Assembly: GCF_037975245.1 (NCBI RefSeq) | Contig: NC_092571.1 | Coordinates: 3,739,001-3,803,000, forward strand | Direction of reading: 5' to 3' | Length of the DNA stretch: 64,000 nt | Source of the DNA: Apostichopus japonicus | Lineage: Eukaryota; Echinodermata; Holothuroidea; Aspidochirotida; Stichopodidae | Shown: piece by piece, positions 22,666-33,559 of the stretch | Numbering within the stretch: position 1 is the stretch's first letter | How the letters are laid out: every line of letters starts with the position of its first letter | The notes under the pieces: model-generated | What the model was told of the DNA's origin: nothing | Databases searched by the model: none | What the model saw: only the letters and a program-made list of their open reading frames with translations | Translations under genes and position numbers: made by a program

Positions 22666-23278
22666 TATAGGTGTTGTGATGATGTTGTGTGTATTTCATG
22701 TAGCATATTAAATGTGATAATCTTCGTTTATGATTAACAAAGTTAAAGTAGATATATTCAACCACTTACGTTTTTTTCTGTTAAAAAGGTCAAAGCATAT
22801 GCTATTTCCGATGCTCGCTTAGTCAAATATTTCACATCAACAGACCAACTCTAATTACATTCAGTAACCCGAGACATCCCAGCTTGTTGACTATTACGAA
22901 GCCAAAAGTCTCTAAGGATGCCATTCGGGCAGAGTTCTTGATATATGTAGTGTGGAACTGCGGATAAAAATCAGCAACATAGGTTACATAAACATTGTCT
23001 TGAAACGCGAACTTGAAAACGCATTTCTAGTTGCAGAATGGAGATATCTTTAGATCGTAAGATGAAGAATTAAACAAATCATAACTCAACTAGGATTAAA
23101 GTTATTTAACCATCAGTTTTCTGTATGTGGCAATATTTTCTTCTTTTAAAGAATGTCAACGTCTCGAAAGGAAACGATGTAATTCGTTAAACACTATCAT
23201 AAGTTTAAACTTGAAGATGTTATTCCTTTCAAAATATAAGTCATCAACACACATATAATACATGCAAGAGCTTATTGT
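22666..23278. other. Unique flank of the palindrome, no gene recognised
   Basis: AT-rich sequence with no match to the other side of the palindrome (above 59863). Homology begins abruptly at 23279. Confidence 0.6.
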
Positions 23279-25409
23279 AATGCAACTCTGATAACAACCT
23301 ATGCAAATACCACGTTTGCAGCTTTCAACTCCAGCAGTTTAAGTTTACTCAAATGTCAAGCTGTTGAGCCTCCAAAAGTAGTCCTTCATAATGAAGTAAC
23401 TGCGTTGGTTGAGGTGGTCAATCGTGATCCTCCCCGTTCATTGAAAATCAAATATTTCCAACTAAACTCTAGGGTTGTGTTACATTGTGCTAAAAAGAGG
23501 AACGTTTTTCTCGTGTGGAAGAAATGGAACGCTCATGAAGTGGTAATTGGCTATGCTAATTACGTGCAATCGAGTAAAAAGAAAATCACTAATTCGGATT
23601 TTGATATAACGATCATCGGTTCTCTTACTTTACTTCAAGCTCAAGTTAAGGATGAAGGTATTTATGTATGCAACTATGGCAACGGTGTTTCATCTGGTTC
23701 GGAAGCTTACAACGTTTTCATGTACGGTGAGTAGTAAAACATATATTAACCTGAATACGTGTACTATACTTTTCCCCATTACTTCTCAAAACGAAATTCA
23801 CCTTTTTTTCTAACTTAAATATTGCAATTTCCTGCAAATCCGGTTCTAGATTGAATTTAACTTATTTCAAGACATAAAGAAAGTCAAAATAAGTTAATAA
23901 ATGTTTTATGATTCAATGTTTAACAGAATTTGCTAATACTTTGATTTTGGTCTTACGGAAAATAATGTTTTATGAAACTAGCTCTTAAATCGGTGTTGCA
24001 ACAGAAGAAAACGAACCCATTTTTAAAAACTTTCATAGAAATGAATCATAATTTTAATTTTAATTATAATTTTGACAACTCAACTAACGATCAAGTAAAT
24101 AACATAAATGCGCTCTCATTATGCTCTCTCTATAAGAACTATATTTACAGGTGTAATAAAACATTGAGGAAATATTAATTACAAATTTCAGCAATGATTT
24201 CTTCACTACTTTCTAGTTCTACCTTCACATTTTGTGGTGGAAGACTGCAGCAGTACATGCTGTTGTCAGTCTGAAGGTGATCGCGATGGTACTCTTAAAT
24301 GTTCCGTACGAAACGTCCGCCCTAGTGTCAGTCTTGAATGGAAAACAGCTGCAGAGGACATGAATCCTTATATCACATTTTCCGATCAGTGGACGACAGT
24401 TGATTGCCACGGAGACACATTTACTGTGACTTTGCTCTCACGATCCCACGTAAATCACCCTTCCTTGGACAGTATTGACCTCGAATGTAAAATAAGAAGT
24501 CAGCATGAGAATATGTTCAAGCTAAGTTCGCGACTGACTTTATTTTCTTTCCCGGAGGTAAGATTCCAGTCACTTTTGTTCAGTACACGTCATGCTTTCT
24601 TAGAGTCCAAATGAATTAATTACTGTATAGTCATGCAAAAAGAACCTACACAATTAAAATGTTGTGCAGTAATTATGTTGGTGTTCTTTGTTTTGTTTCG
24701 TACCCATGTATTAGTTAATTAAATTGCTTCCCTCTGATTATTGACAATTGGTCATTTCTTAGCACGTGTGAAACGATCCCACACACTTATAAATCGGTAA
24801 AATGGGAACAACAGTTACGCAAAGCACCTATGACACTGTTTAAAAATAACACATAGTACCTTCAAAGAGCACATGGTTTTCATGATAGCTATGAAGACGA
24901 TAATGAATTCATATTATTGATATGAGTCGAATGTGGAAATATTTGCCTCTAAAATAAGTGACAGTCTTGTTGTTAATTGTTACTGAAATTCTAGACTAAG
25001 CATTTGGTCTACATATATCAAATTTAACAGGCAGTACTGGACTTTACGTAGCTACTATAATGGTCGTCTTAACAACAAGCTGATTTAGTATATGAATGTG
25101 ATTCATACTATCGTAAAGGTATGGATGAGTGATTATTGTCTTCTGAACGTGAAGAGATCGTCTGTCTTTGGTTACCATAACTTTTCGTTTAAACCTGTTC
25201 GGTCAATTTATTGACACAATTCAATAAACGCACCTCTTGAAATATGAACAACAATAAACAAACTGAAAGTATGGACATATGCCACTAAGCATCTTTCCGA
25301 ATGATTGGGCTAATATTACCCAAAGTTGTATTCAATCACGTGAGTCCAGTTTTGAACAACAAGTTTAACAGTGTAAACAAATGTCCCTTTTTGCAACGGA
25401 TAGCATTTA

Positions 25410-27385
25410 CAGGCGCGTATCCAGGATTTTCTAACCCGGGGGGCGCGAATTACTATCTAAGCGGAGCGCCACCATCGGTTGGCGCGCAGCGTACAAGAAA
25501 ATTTCTGGTTTTGATACCCCCCCCCCCCCCGATCACCGGAAATAGCACTTCTCGGGCTTGAAAATGACCAACCAGATGTACACTTTTGCCTGAGAACCAA
25601 GTATTTCCCAAAAGTTTTTTCCATCCATAACCTTTTTGAAGATTGTCACCAGTCACACATCATGTTCGACCTCATTGCTTGTCCTATGGATCATTGCTTT
25701 TGTAGGTGATTCTACGTCACGGCCCACAATATCCGAAAGCCCCACTTTTCAAGGTTTTAAGCCCATTATTTGTTGAGAATTTGAAAATTCACATTTCTCG
25801 TGAATAAAATCACTTCAAAACATACCCATAATGTTGCACAAAATTCAATCTATGGACAAGCAATATAGAAAAACCTCCTTGATCCCCTAACAGACAGGTC
25901 AAAGTTGCACGAGTAGAGGAAAGTATGATGAAGAATGTTGGTGAGGATATTTTCGAAAATTCAGACACAGTTAATTTATTGGTGTAGAAATATTGCAACC
26001 TCTTATAATGGCTATTATAAATCTTGGTTGAAGGAAATGAAAAATAGCAGATATTTCCGATATCAGGTATATCGAAACCGAACACTACACACATAGGCGT
26101 AGGTCCCGTAGGAGGCGGTGGCTGCAGCCCCCCCCCCCCCGCAACCAAATTTTCCCCATCTTTTTCGGGCACCTACTGAAAGAAAAATAAATAGCAATGA
26201 ATAGCTTAAAAATTATCTCCTTGGTAATTAAAATAAAGTTCTAAGCTTGGCCGACATTACTGCTGTAAAAGAGAGTTTTGAAATAAATGGATCTGTATGA
26301 TTTTTCTCCATCTACATAAGACATTTCGTTGTTTACATAGCATCCAGCGGTATACTGTGCAACTTTCACGGACCGTAAGGTACACGATGCCATGCACTGT
26401 AATGACCGATGCTTGCTTATATGATATTGGCATCGATATGTTGAACGCGCGCGAAAAATTTTGGCTTTTTTTTCGGGCAAGTCATTACAGCCCCCAAATC
26501 CAATTGGGCTCCTACGCCTATTAACTACACACATAGACAGTTTTTGAGGCTGTTCAACGTGGAACATGCATTTCAATGCTCACTGATATGATGTTATATC
26601 TGCTCTTTGCTTTACAAATTCGAACAGGCGTGTAACGAGTAATTGCCAAGGGAGGGGCGAAGCCTGTAGGCAAACTATCTAAGCGAAGCGCCACCATGAG
26701 TTGGCGCGAAGCGTCACCATGAGTTGGCGCGAAGCGTACAAAAAAAATTTTGGCCGAAAATGCCTCTCAGATTGCTGGAAATGACACTTCCCAGGCCTTG
26801 TAAGTTGCATCTAAGCATTGTCTATTTTGAAATTACTAGCGATGTCATAAAGAAAATTTGCTCGGGGGGGGGGGCGGTCGCCCCTTCCCGAAATGCGTCA
26901 TGTACCCCGACGACTCGGTCGAGTTCAAGACCAGCCACAGTTGGTTCCATATAGCACAATTGTACAATTGTTTAAGGCGTCCATACACACACACACGCGT
27001 TATGATAGACCATATATAGTATTTATATAGATACATTAGTGAGAGAGGAAAAATGGAAACGTCAAAAATGGAGTTGTCGGTGTAAGGGGTAGGGTGAGGC
27101 GCACACCCCCTCCGTAATCCTTGATCTGTCACTGGCTACCCTGTGTATATTATAGGGATCAGCGCTTTAACTATGACTGTTCCTCTTTCTCTTCCCGAGG
27201 TCTTGGCTATCTTCTACTCCCTCCTTTTTTCCTTTTTCTCTCTTTTTTCTTTTTCTTTTCCCTTCCTTCCTCTCCTCCTTTTCTTTTCCCCCCTCCTTTT
27301 CCCCTTTTTTCTTCCCTTTTTTTCTCTCCTCTTTTCCTTACCCGGGGGGCGCGCGCCCCCAACGCCCCCCCTGGATACGCACCTG
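25410..27385. mobile_element. 1.98-kb composite TIR insertion in the gene B intron
   Basis: Both ends carry the terminal inverted repeat CAGGYGCGTATCCAGG, flanked by a 5-bp duplication attta (25405-25409 and 27386-27390). Gene A keeps the empty site with a single taaat at 3607-3611, so the borders are well defined. Inside are other repeats: gcgccaccat-core repeats near 25437 and 26640, a possible nested element bounded by aggcgtagg at about 26095 and 26522 with actacacacatag at both sides, a (CA)n tract and a long pyrimidine tract. No transposase ORF seen. Superfamily not assigned. Confidence 0.75.
27181..27345 (+). repeat. Long polypyrimidine tract
   Basis: About 160 bp almost entirely of C and T on this strand, within the composite insertion. 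The mirrored purine run is at 55791-55955. It yields Phe/Pro/Leu or Lys/Glu/Arg-rich ORFs that are not genes. Confidence 0.85.
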
Positions 27386-30049
27386 ATTTAGTGTTGCTGA
27401 TATATTTACTTAAGTTGGCCAAAATTTCGCATTTTCTCATGTTATATTGTCGTTGTTTTATTCATACAGATAACACAACATCCGATACAACATCACCAGC
27501 CAACGTTAGAGAGGGTTGTAAGTCTGAGGGCAGAGCGATGTTAATGATCTGTTCAGTCACCTCACTGATCGTTTTGATTATCATCGCAGGTAAGATGAAC
27601 AAAAGGCAAATTCGATACACCATGACTTGTACTAGAAAGAATATTTAGAACTTAGCACATTCTGTACAACACTGTTTTCAATCTGATTGATTCTCATTTA
27701 AATACCACGTGGTAGTTTTCTGACATAATAACTTATATATATCAACTGATTCTAATATAAACATCATGCTGTAAACATATATACTGCAAGATAATAATCT
27801 AACACAGTGTGTAAATAATTAGTGAGAAAACGTTTTCAGACCTTGTTATTCAAGTTTTCCCAACATTAAAAACATTTTTAATCAGTCTGAAAATGACTTA
27901 ATACATGGTTCTAAACTAGAGAACTGGTTGGTTGAAAGTAACATTAACGATACTATTTTCATTAATCATTCATGTCATAAGACATTCTCATTCATGTTGC
28001 TTTCCGTCGATGTACATCATGCAAACACACGATGACATGTTTTCTCATCATGTGCCTAGCCGATTTAGTTGTCAGCGACGATTGATTTCCGGATATCAAA
28101 ATTATCTTTGAACGAATTGACACTAAGACAATAAGTATTGATAGGTAACAGTGTAATAAAAACAAATGCATATTGTCACACTCATTCCAATTTCAAAACT
28201 TGAAAGGTGTCATCAATATCAATTATTTCTTGGGTTGCCTTTATTCCCTTCAAACATGAACTTTGTGTAGCTTACGTTGTAACAGAGTGAAGAAATGGCA
28301 AATCGCGGAGAACATTAACAGCGGTTTTCTGGCGAAGAAAGTTGCTTTTATTATTTGATGTTAATACAATCGAAAAGAGCATACTGTCATACACAGGCTA
28401 GATGTAGGACAAACTACCTGGTAAATTCTTAATACGGCATTTTAGTAGCTGAGCCTGACCTTTGTTTTAACAGTCTAGAAAATAATTTTGGGAATTTCCA
28501 AAGAAAAATCATTACTCTTAACGTAAAGCTAACTTATGTTATAAAATTGTTAAGCTTAACGAAGCTTAACTCACAGTGTGTAAAGTTTATCAAGCAGTTA
28601 TTGTCTTCCCTAGCTATGAATGTAGGTCTGATGGTAAATCTTAAGCGGCAGCGAAGATGTCCACGACAACCACCACAGCGGCAACCAGAAGCATCAGAGA
28701 GCGAGGTAAGTCACAAGTGCAAACCAAAACAAAGGTCAGATGCAAACATCTTTGTGTGTGCAAACAATTACATGACCATATATTGACATAGACTGTCGCT
28801 TATCAACCGTTGTTTATGTCGCACTCATTTGTTTTTTTGTTTTTTTTTGCTTTGATATAATTTTGTATCACTGTGATGACTTTAATGTCAATTAGTTCTG
28901 CTGGATCATTAAAAGGAGGTTTTAAGAAGTACATAATGAATTCCTGTAGCCGAGAGGAATGGATCTCTTGCAGTAGAGACGACGGGTTCTCACATATCAC
29001 AAATATTAACAAATTTTAAAGGTTTACTAACCCTAATTTTTTTTAATTACTCGCCTAAACCCAAGATTATTCCTCAGTGTTAATTGCAAAATTTGTATCC
29101 CTCATTTTACTTTATCAGACTACAGAAATAATATAGCAGAGAGGTTATATGATAACAGATCGCACCTTACATTTTCACGCCGTCGTATCACTACTTCTAT
29201 CCGATTTCTGGAAGAGTCAGGAAGAAACACATGTTTAATATAAAATAACAAATTCATTCATTCAAGTGGTAAGAAAATCTAACAAACATTTGAAACAAAA
29301 CAGTCCCTAAACGATAAATAGCCTCTTCTAGCCTTCGTCCGGTTGCCCTTACTAACTGGAATATGTACACTGGTGGTATTTGCAGAAGTTTCTCTTGTTT
29401 GTATTGTCTTTATCAACTCTCGTCGTTAGGGTTTTTATTGGATTTACAAATAACTTCGAGTGTGGATATAATATCGTAATTTTTCTCTAGAGTTAGACAA
29501 ACATGTCACCAAAAAGGACCAGTATTGTTTCTGATTTTTGGTTTTCATATTGGTCTTTTCTTCTTTAGATGGAATCATTGGCTGAAACCGGTAGAGTTAT
29601 GCAAGATTGAAGTCAACTGTCGTTGTAAAGCTCCATTTGGACAATATTTCAACATACATCGCATTCAAAACAAAGTCATGTAGAATCTTGTCAAGACGAA
29701 CTTGGGTACTGTTTGAAGCTCTTAACATACTTATGAAATCTATCTTCGGAACTTTGACTGGCTATGTTCATTTTATCTATATTTTGGTGTTAAATTTTCC
29801 TTTTTCGTTTTCATAACTTCATGTTTGTTTTTGGTGTTCATTCTAGATTATTTTGATTGATTAAATTTTGTTGGTGTAGTCATTTATATATTTTTTAAAC
29901 ATTTTTGGATATTTCTGTTTTTAATGTTCTTTTTTCGTTTTCATATTTTCATTTTGTTGTTGTTGTTATTACATGTTAGATAAATTTTATTGTAGCTACC
30001 TTTACTAAAATTCCATATCTGGTTTGATATCAGTCAATATCTGGATAGA

Positions 30050-30930
30050 TAAAGACTTGATATGGCCATATAAAGCCAGATATATCTTGGTATAATTGTA
30101 AGCCAGATATCCATATAAAGTTTGATATGGCCATATAAAGCCATACATATCTTGATATAATTGTAAGCCAGATATCCATATAAAGTTTGATATGGCCATA
30201 TAAAGCCATATATATCTTGATATAATAGATATCCATATAAAGTTTGATATGGCCATATAAAGCCATATATATCTTGATATAATTGTAAGCCAGATATCCA
30301 TATAAAGTTTGATATAACCATTTAAAGCCATATATATCTTGATATAATTGTAAGCCAGACATGCATATAAAGTTTGATATGGCCATATAAAGCCATATAT
30401 ATCTTGATATAATTGTAAGCCAGATATCCATATAAAGTTTGATATAACCATATAAAGCCATATATATCTTGATAAAAGTGTACTCCAGACATGCATATAA
30501 AGTTTGATATGGCCATATAAAGCCAGATATATCTTGATATAATTGTATGCAAGATATCCATATAAAGTATGACTTGGCCATATTAAGCCAGATATATCTT
30601 AATAAATATGTACTCCAGATATGCTTATAAAGTTTGATATGGCCATATAAAGCCAGATATATCTTAATATAATTGAATGCCAGATATCCATATCAATTAT
30701 GACATGGTCATATCAAGGCAGATATATCTTGATATAATTGTAAGCCAGATATGCATATAAAGTTTGATATGACCATATAAAGCCAGATATATCTTAATGA
30801 GAATGTAATCCATATATCCATGTAAAGTATGACATGGCCATATTAAGCCAGATATATTTAAATGAAAATGTAATCCATATATCCATATAAAGACTTGATA
30901 TGGCCATATAAAGCCAGATATATATTTGAT
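30050..30930. repeat. 65-bp satellite, block 1, left arm
   Basis: The motif tggccatataaagcc recurs about every 65 bp (30064, 30129, 30194), with one shortened 57-bp unit. About 13 units of the type ttgatatggccatataaagc. Because 65 is not a multiple of three, each unit is read in a rotating frame. The minus strand has no stops in any of the three phases of the unit, giving long spurious Tyr/Ile-rich ORFs. Confidence 0.9.
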
Positions 30931-31129
30931 ATAATTTATTAAGTTTTGTTGGTGTAGTCACACACCTCATTTATATTTTTGTTAACATTTTTGAATATTT
31001 CTGTTTTTAATGTTCTTTTTTCGTTTTCAAATTTTTATGTTGTTGTTGTTATAACATGTTAGATAAATTTTATTGTAGCTTCCCTTACTCAAATTCCATA
31101 TCTGGTTTGATATCTGGTTATATCTGAAT

Positions 31130-31990
31130 AGATAAAGACTTGATATGGCCATATAAAGCCAGATATATCTTGATATAATTGTAAGCCAGATATCCATATA
31201 AAGTTTGATATAACCATGTAAAGCCATATATATCTTGATAAAAAATGTACTCCAGATATGCATATAAAGTTTGATATAGCCATATAAAGCCAGATATATC
31301 TTGATATAATTGTATGCAAGATATCAATATAAAGTATGACATGGCCATAAAAAGCCATATATATCTTAATATAATTGTAAGCCAGATATCCATATAAAGT
31401 TTGATATGGCCATATAAAGCCAGATATAGCTTAATAAAAATGTACTTCGGATATGCTTAAAAAGTTTGATATTGCCATATAAAGCCAGATATATCCTGAT
31501 ATAATTATAGGCCAGATATCCATATAAAGTTTGATATGGCCATATAAAGCCCGATATATCTTAACAACAATGTACTCCAGATATGCATATAAAGTTTGAT
31601 TTGGCCATATAAAGCCATATATATCTTGATAAAATTGTAAGCCAGATATCCATATAAAGTTTGATATGGCCATATAAAGCCAGATATAACTTGATAAAAT
31701 GTACTCCAGATATGCATATAAAGTTTGATATGGCCATATAAAGCCAGATATATCTTTATATATTTGTAAGCCATATATGCATAGAAAGTTTGATATAGCC
31801 ATATAAAGCCAGATATAACTTAATAAATTGGTAATGCAGATATTCATATTAACTTTGGTATAGCCATATAAAGCCAGATATAACTTCATGAAATTGTAAT
31901 CCAGATATTCAAATAAAGTTTGATTTATTCATATAAAGCCTGAAATGCTATGATAAATTGTAAGCCAGATACCCACTTTAAGGATGATAT
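31130..31990. repeat. 65-bp satellite, block 2, left arm
   Basis: Same unit as block 1, more diverged. The roughly 190 bp preceding it (30948-31140, starting near ttggtgtagtca) duplicates the sequence preceding block 1 (29870-30060). So array plus flank was duplicated as a unit. Confidence 0.88.
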
Positions 31991-32081
31991 AGTCATATAA
32001 AGACAGATTCAAATGTATATAAAATGTGTATAATGTGTATAAATGTTATCCAGATACAAATATTTATACCTTTCTAATGTC

Positions 32082-33090
32082 TCAATCTAATTTTTGATTT
32101 CTCAAGTCAATATACAGCTCTGCCTTCAGGCCTTTATTTCCACATCTACAAATTATACTCATACTTGTTTGGCAATTTTCCAAGTTGTTACCAAGTTCCA
32201 TCCAGTTTCCTATTTCAACAATTGAGGACAAGCTGACCACAATGAGGTCACTTGTTTTCCTAACACAAGTCAGTTGTTCCATTTTACGCTTTGAATCTTG
32301 ATGAATGGACTTCTGTAACGAAGAGTTAAGCAGGGTTATAACAACGTACCCTCGGTCATGGTCTTCAAAAAAGTATTCCACTTTACCAAGTTTCAACTGG
32401 GTCCATCTTTAAAAAAAACTGTACTGTTGTTACGCTTGAGCTGTTGAGCCTCCCCCTGTCATCATACCGTCTGCTATGGACCATTAATGAGCCAACTACT
32501 GCCCGTTTGTAAACATAAACTTCATGGATCATCGGTGTTCCAATGTGCCTAGAAGCTGCTTCTGAGGCAGGGCCTTCAAGTACTTCCTTTGATCCTTTGA
32601 TCCTTTGATCCTTTGTCTACAAAGGAAAGGTCAGCTGTCACTCTTTTTTGAATTCTACGTGTCTTTTTCCCTCTTATTGCAGCTGCTAAATGAAGAACTT
32701 CATCACTCTCTACCTGCTGCTTAAAATTCTTCAATTTTTAAGTGACTGCCAGTGCACCAACAACCTGAATAAGAGGAAATACGAAAACATCAGGTTAACA
32801 AAGTTTAAGCAGGTAGCAAATATTATACATTATGTTTGCAATACTTAAGTATTTAAATGAGTACCCTACATTCTGGCAATTGACATTCATACCTGTAAAT
32901 GAGCAGCTTGTGTGCCATGTATCATTTTCTTCAATATCTGGTTGGTGTCCTCGAAAGGGAAAGCAGAATGGACCCAATGAGGCCCCCAACGCTGCGCTGT
33001 CAAAGGAAGGTGTATAAGTTGATGCACATTGAAGGAGCAGCGCTCAGTCCCATACAGAGTTTGGAAATCATCCACAAATGAATCCAGCAA
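32082..33090 (-). pseudogene. EnSpm/CACTA-type transposase C-terminal remnant (DUF4218-like), left arm
   Basis: The minus-strand frame 33090 to 32893 reads FVDDFQTLYG, FNVHQLIHLP, RWGPHWVHSAFPFED and HGTQAAHLQ. This fits, from memory, the conserved core of the domain accompanying Tnp_2 transposases. It ends at a GT donor. The next exon begins VVGALAVT and hits TAA. A further open segment (32396-32082) starting near LGKVEYFFED may be the C-terminus. The N-terminal transposase is absent and stops break the rest, so it is dead. Mirror copy at 50046-51054. Confidence 0.65.
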
Positions 33091-33559
33091 GTGCCTTGTG
33101 AGTTAAACATTTCTCTTACTTACTAAACTCGATAGCAGTAGAAAAATGGAAATGGAAAGTAGCATGAAGTGTTGTAGGTAAGGATATGGCATTACATAAT
33201 TGTCAATAAAAGGAAGTTATAGTTTTGGGGGCTTACGTTTCCGAACTTCGAAGTGTCCATGCTACTACTAGTAGACACTGTGAAAGTTAGGTCATTTTAT
33301 GCTTTCGATTCATGATTGATATTTCTTTCAGTGTGTGTGGATTTACTAGGAAAACAAAGCCCCAGTTTCTTTGTACATGGTGGTTATTGTTGTTTCAATG
33401 ACTAAATGAATATATAAAGAATTTTTTCCATGTTTGTAAAAGTAGCCTAAATGAATATATTGTTAGGAGAAAAGGTAAAAACCTATGAAAGTGCATAATG
33501 AGATCAATATTAAATTTAATGTGGGTATCATGTGCGACTTTTATGGTCTTTTTATACTA

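Larger units (their letters stand above)
23279..29610 (+). pseudogene. IgSF gene B, 5'-truncated inverted copy of gene C
   Basis: Exons on the plus strand are 23279-23726 (only the 3' two thirds of the two-Ig exon), 24217-24557, 27470-27589 (TM), 28614-28705 (cytoplasmic) and 29569-29610 (last, ending TGA). The arm boundary falls inside the first Ig domain, so Ig 1 lacks its N-terminal half and there is no upstream exon or promoter from the parent gene. The exon 24217-24557 is 341 bp, not a multiple of three. With the standard donor it joins the TM exon in the wrong frame and terminates 24 codons into it. The sequence is essentially identical to gene C. Expected to be non-functional unless driven from the unique flank. 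Confidence 0.8.

Noticed and set aside
27121-27648. 175-codon ORF joining a Phe/Pro-rich stretch to the TM exon peptide
   Set aside because: The front half is the pyrimidine tract of the transposon insertion read through into the real TM exon. The acceptor at 27469 separates them.
30005-31889. Long Tyr/Ile-rich ORFs (up to 183 codons) in the satellite and their mirrors at 51247-53131
   Set aside because: They follow from the stop-free 65-bp unit read in rotating frames. Three overlapping frames are equally open and no splice or start context exists.
30050-31990. Regularly spaced repeats considered as a CRISPR-like array
   Set aside because: Units are contiguous with no unique spacers, and the context is eukaryotic.
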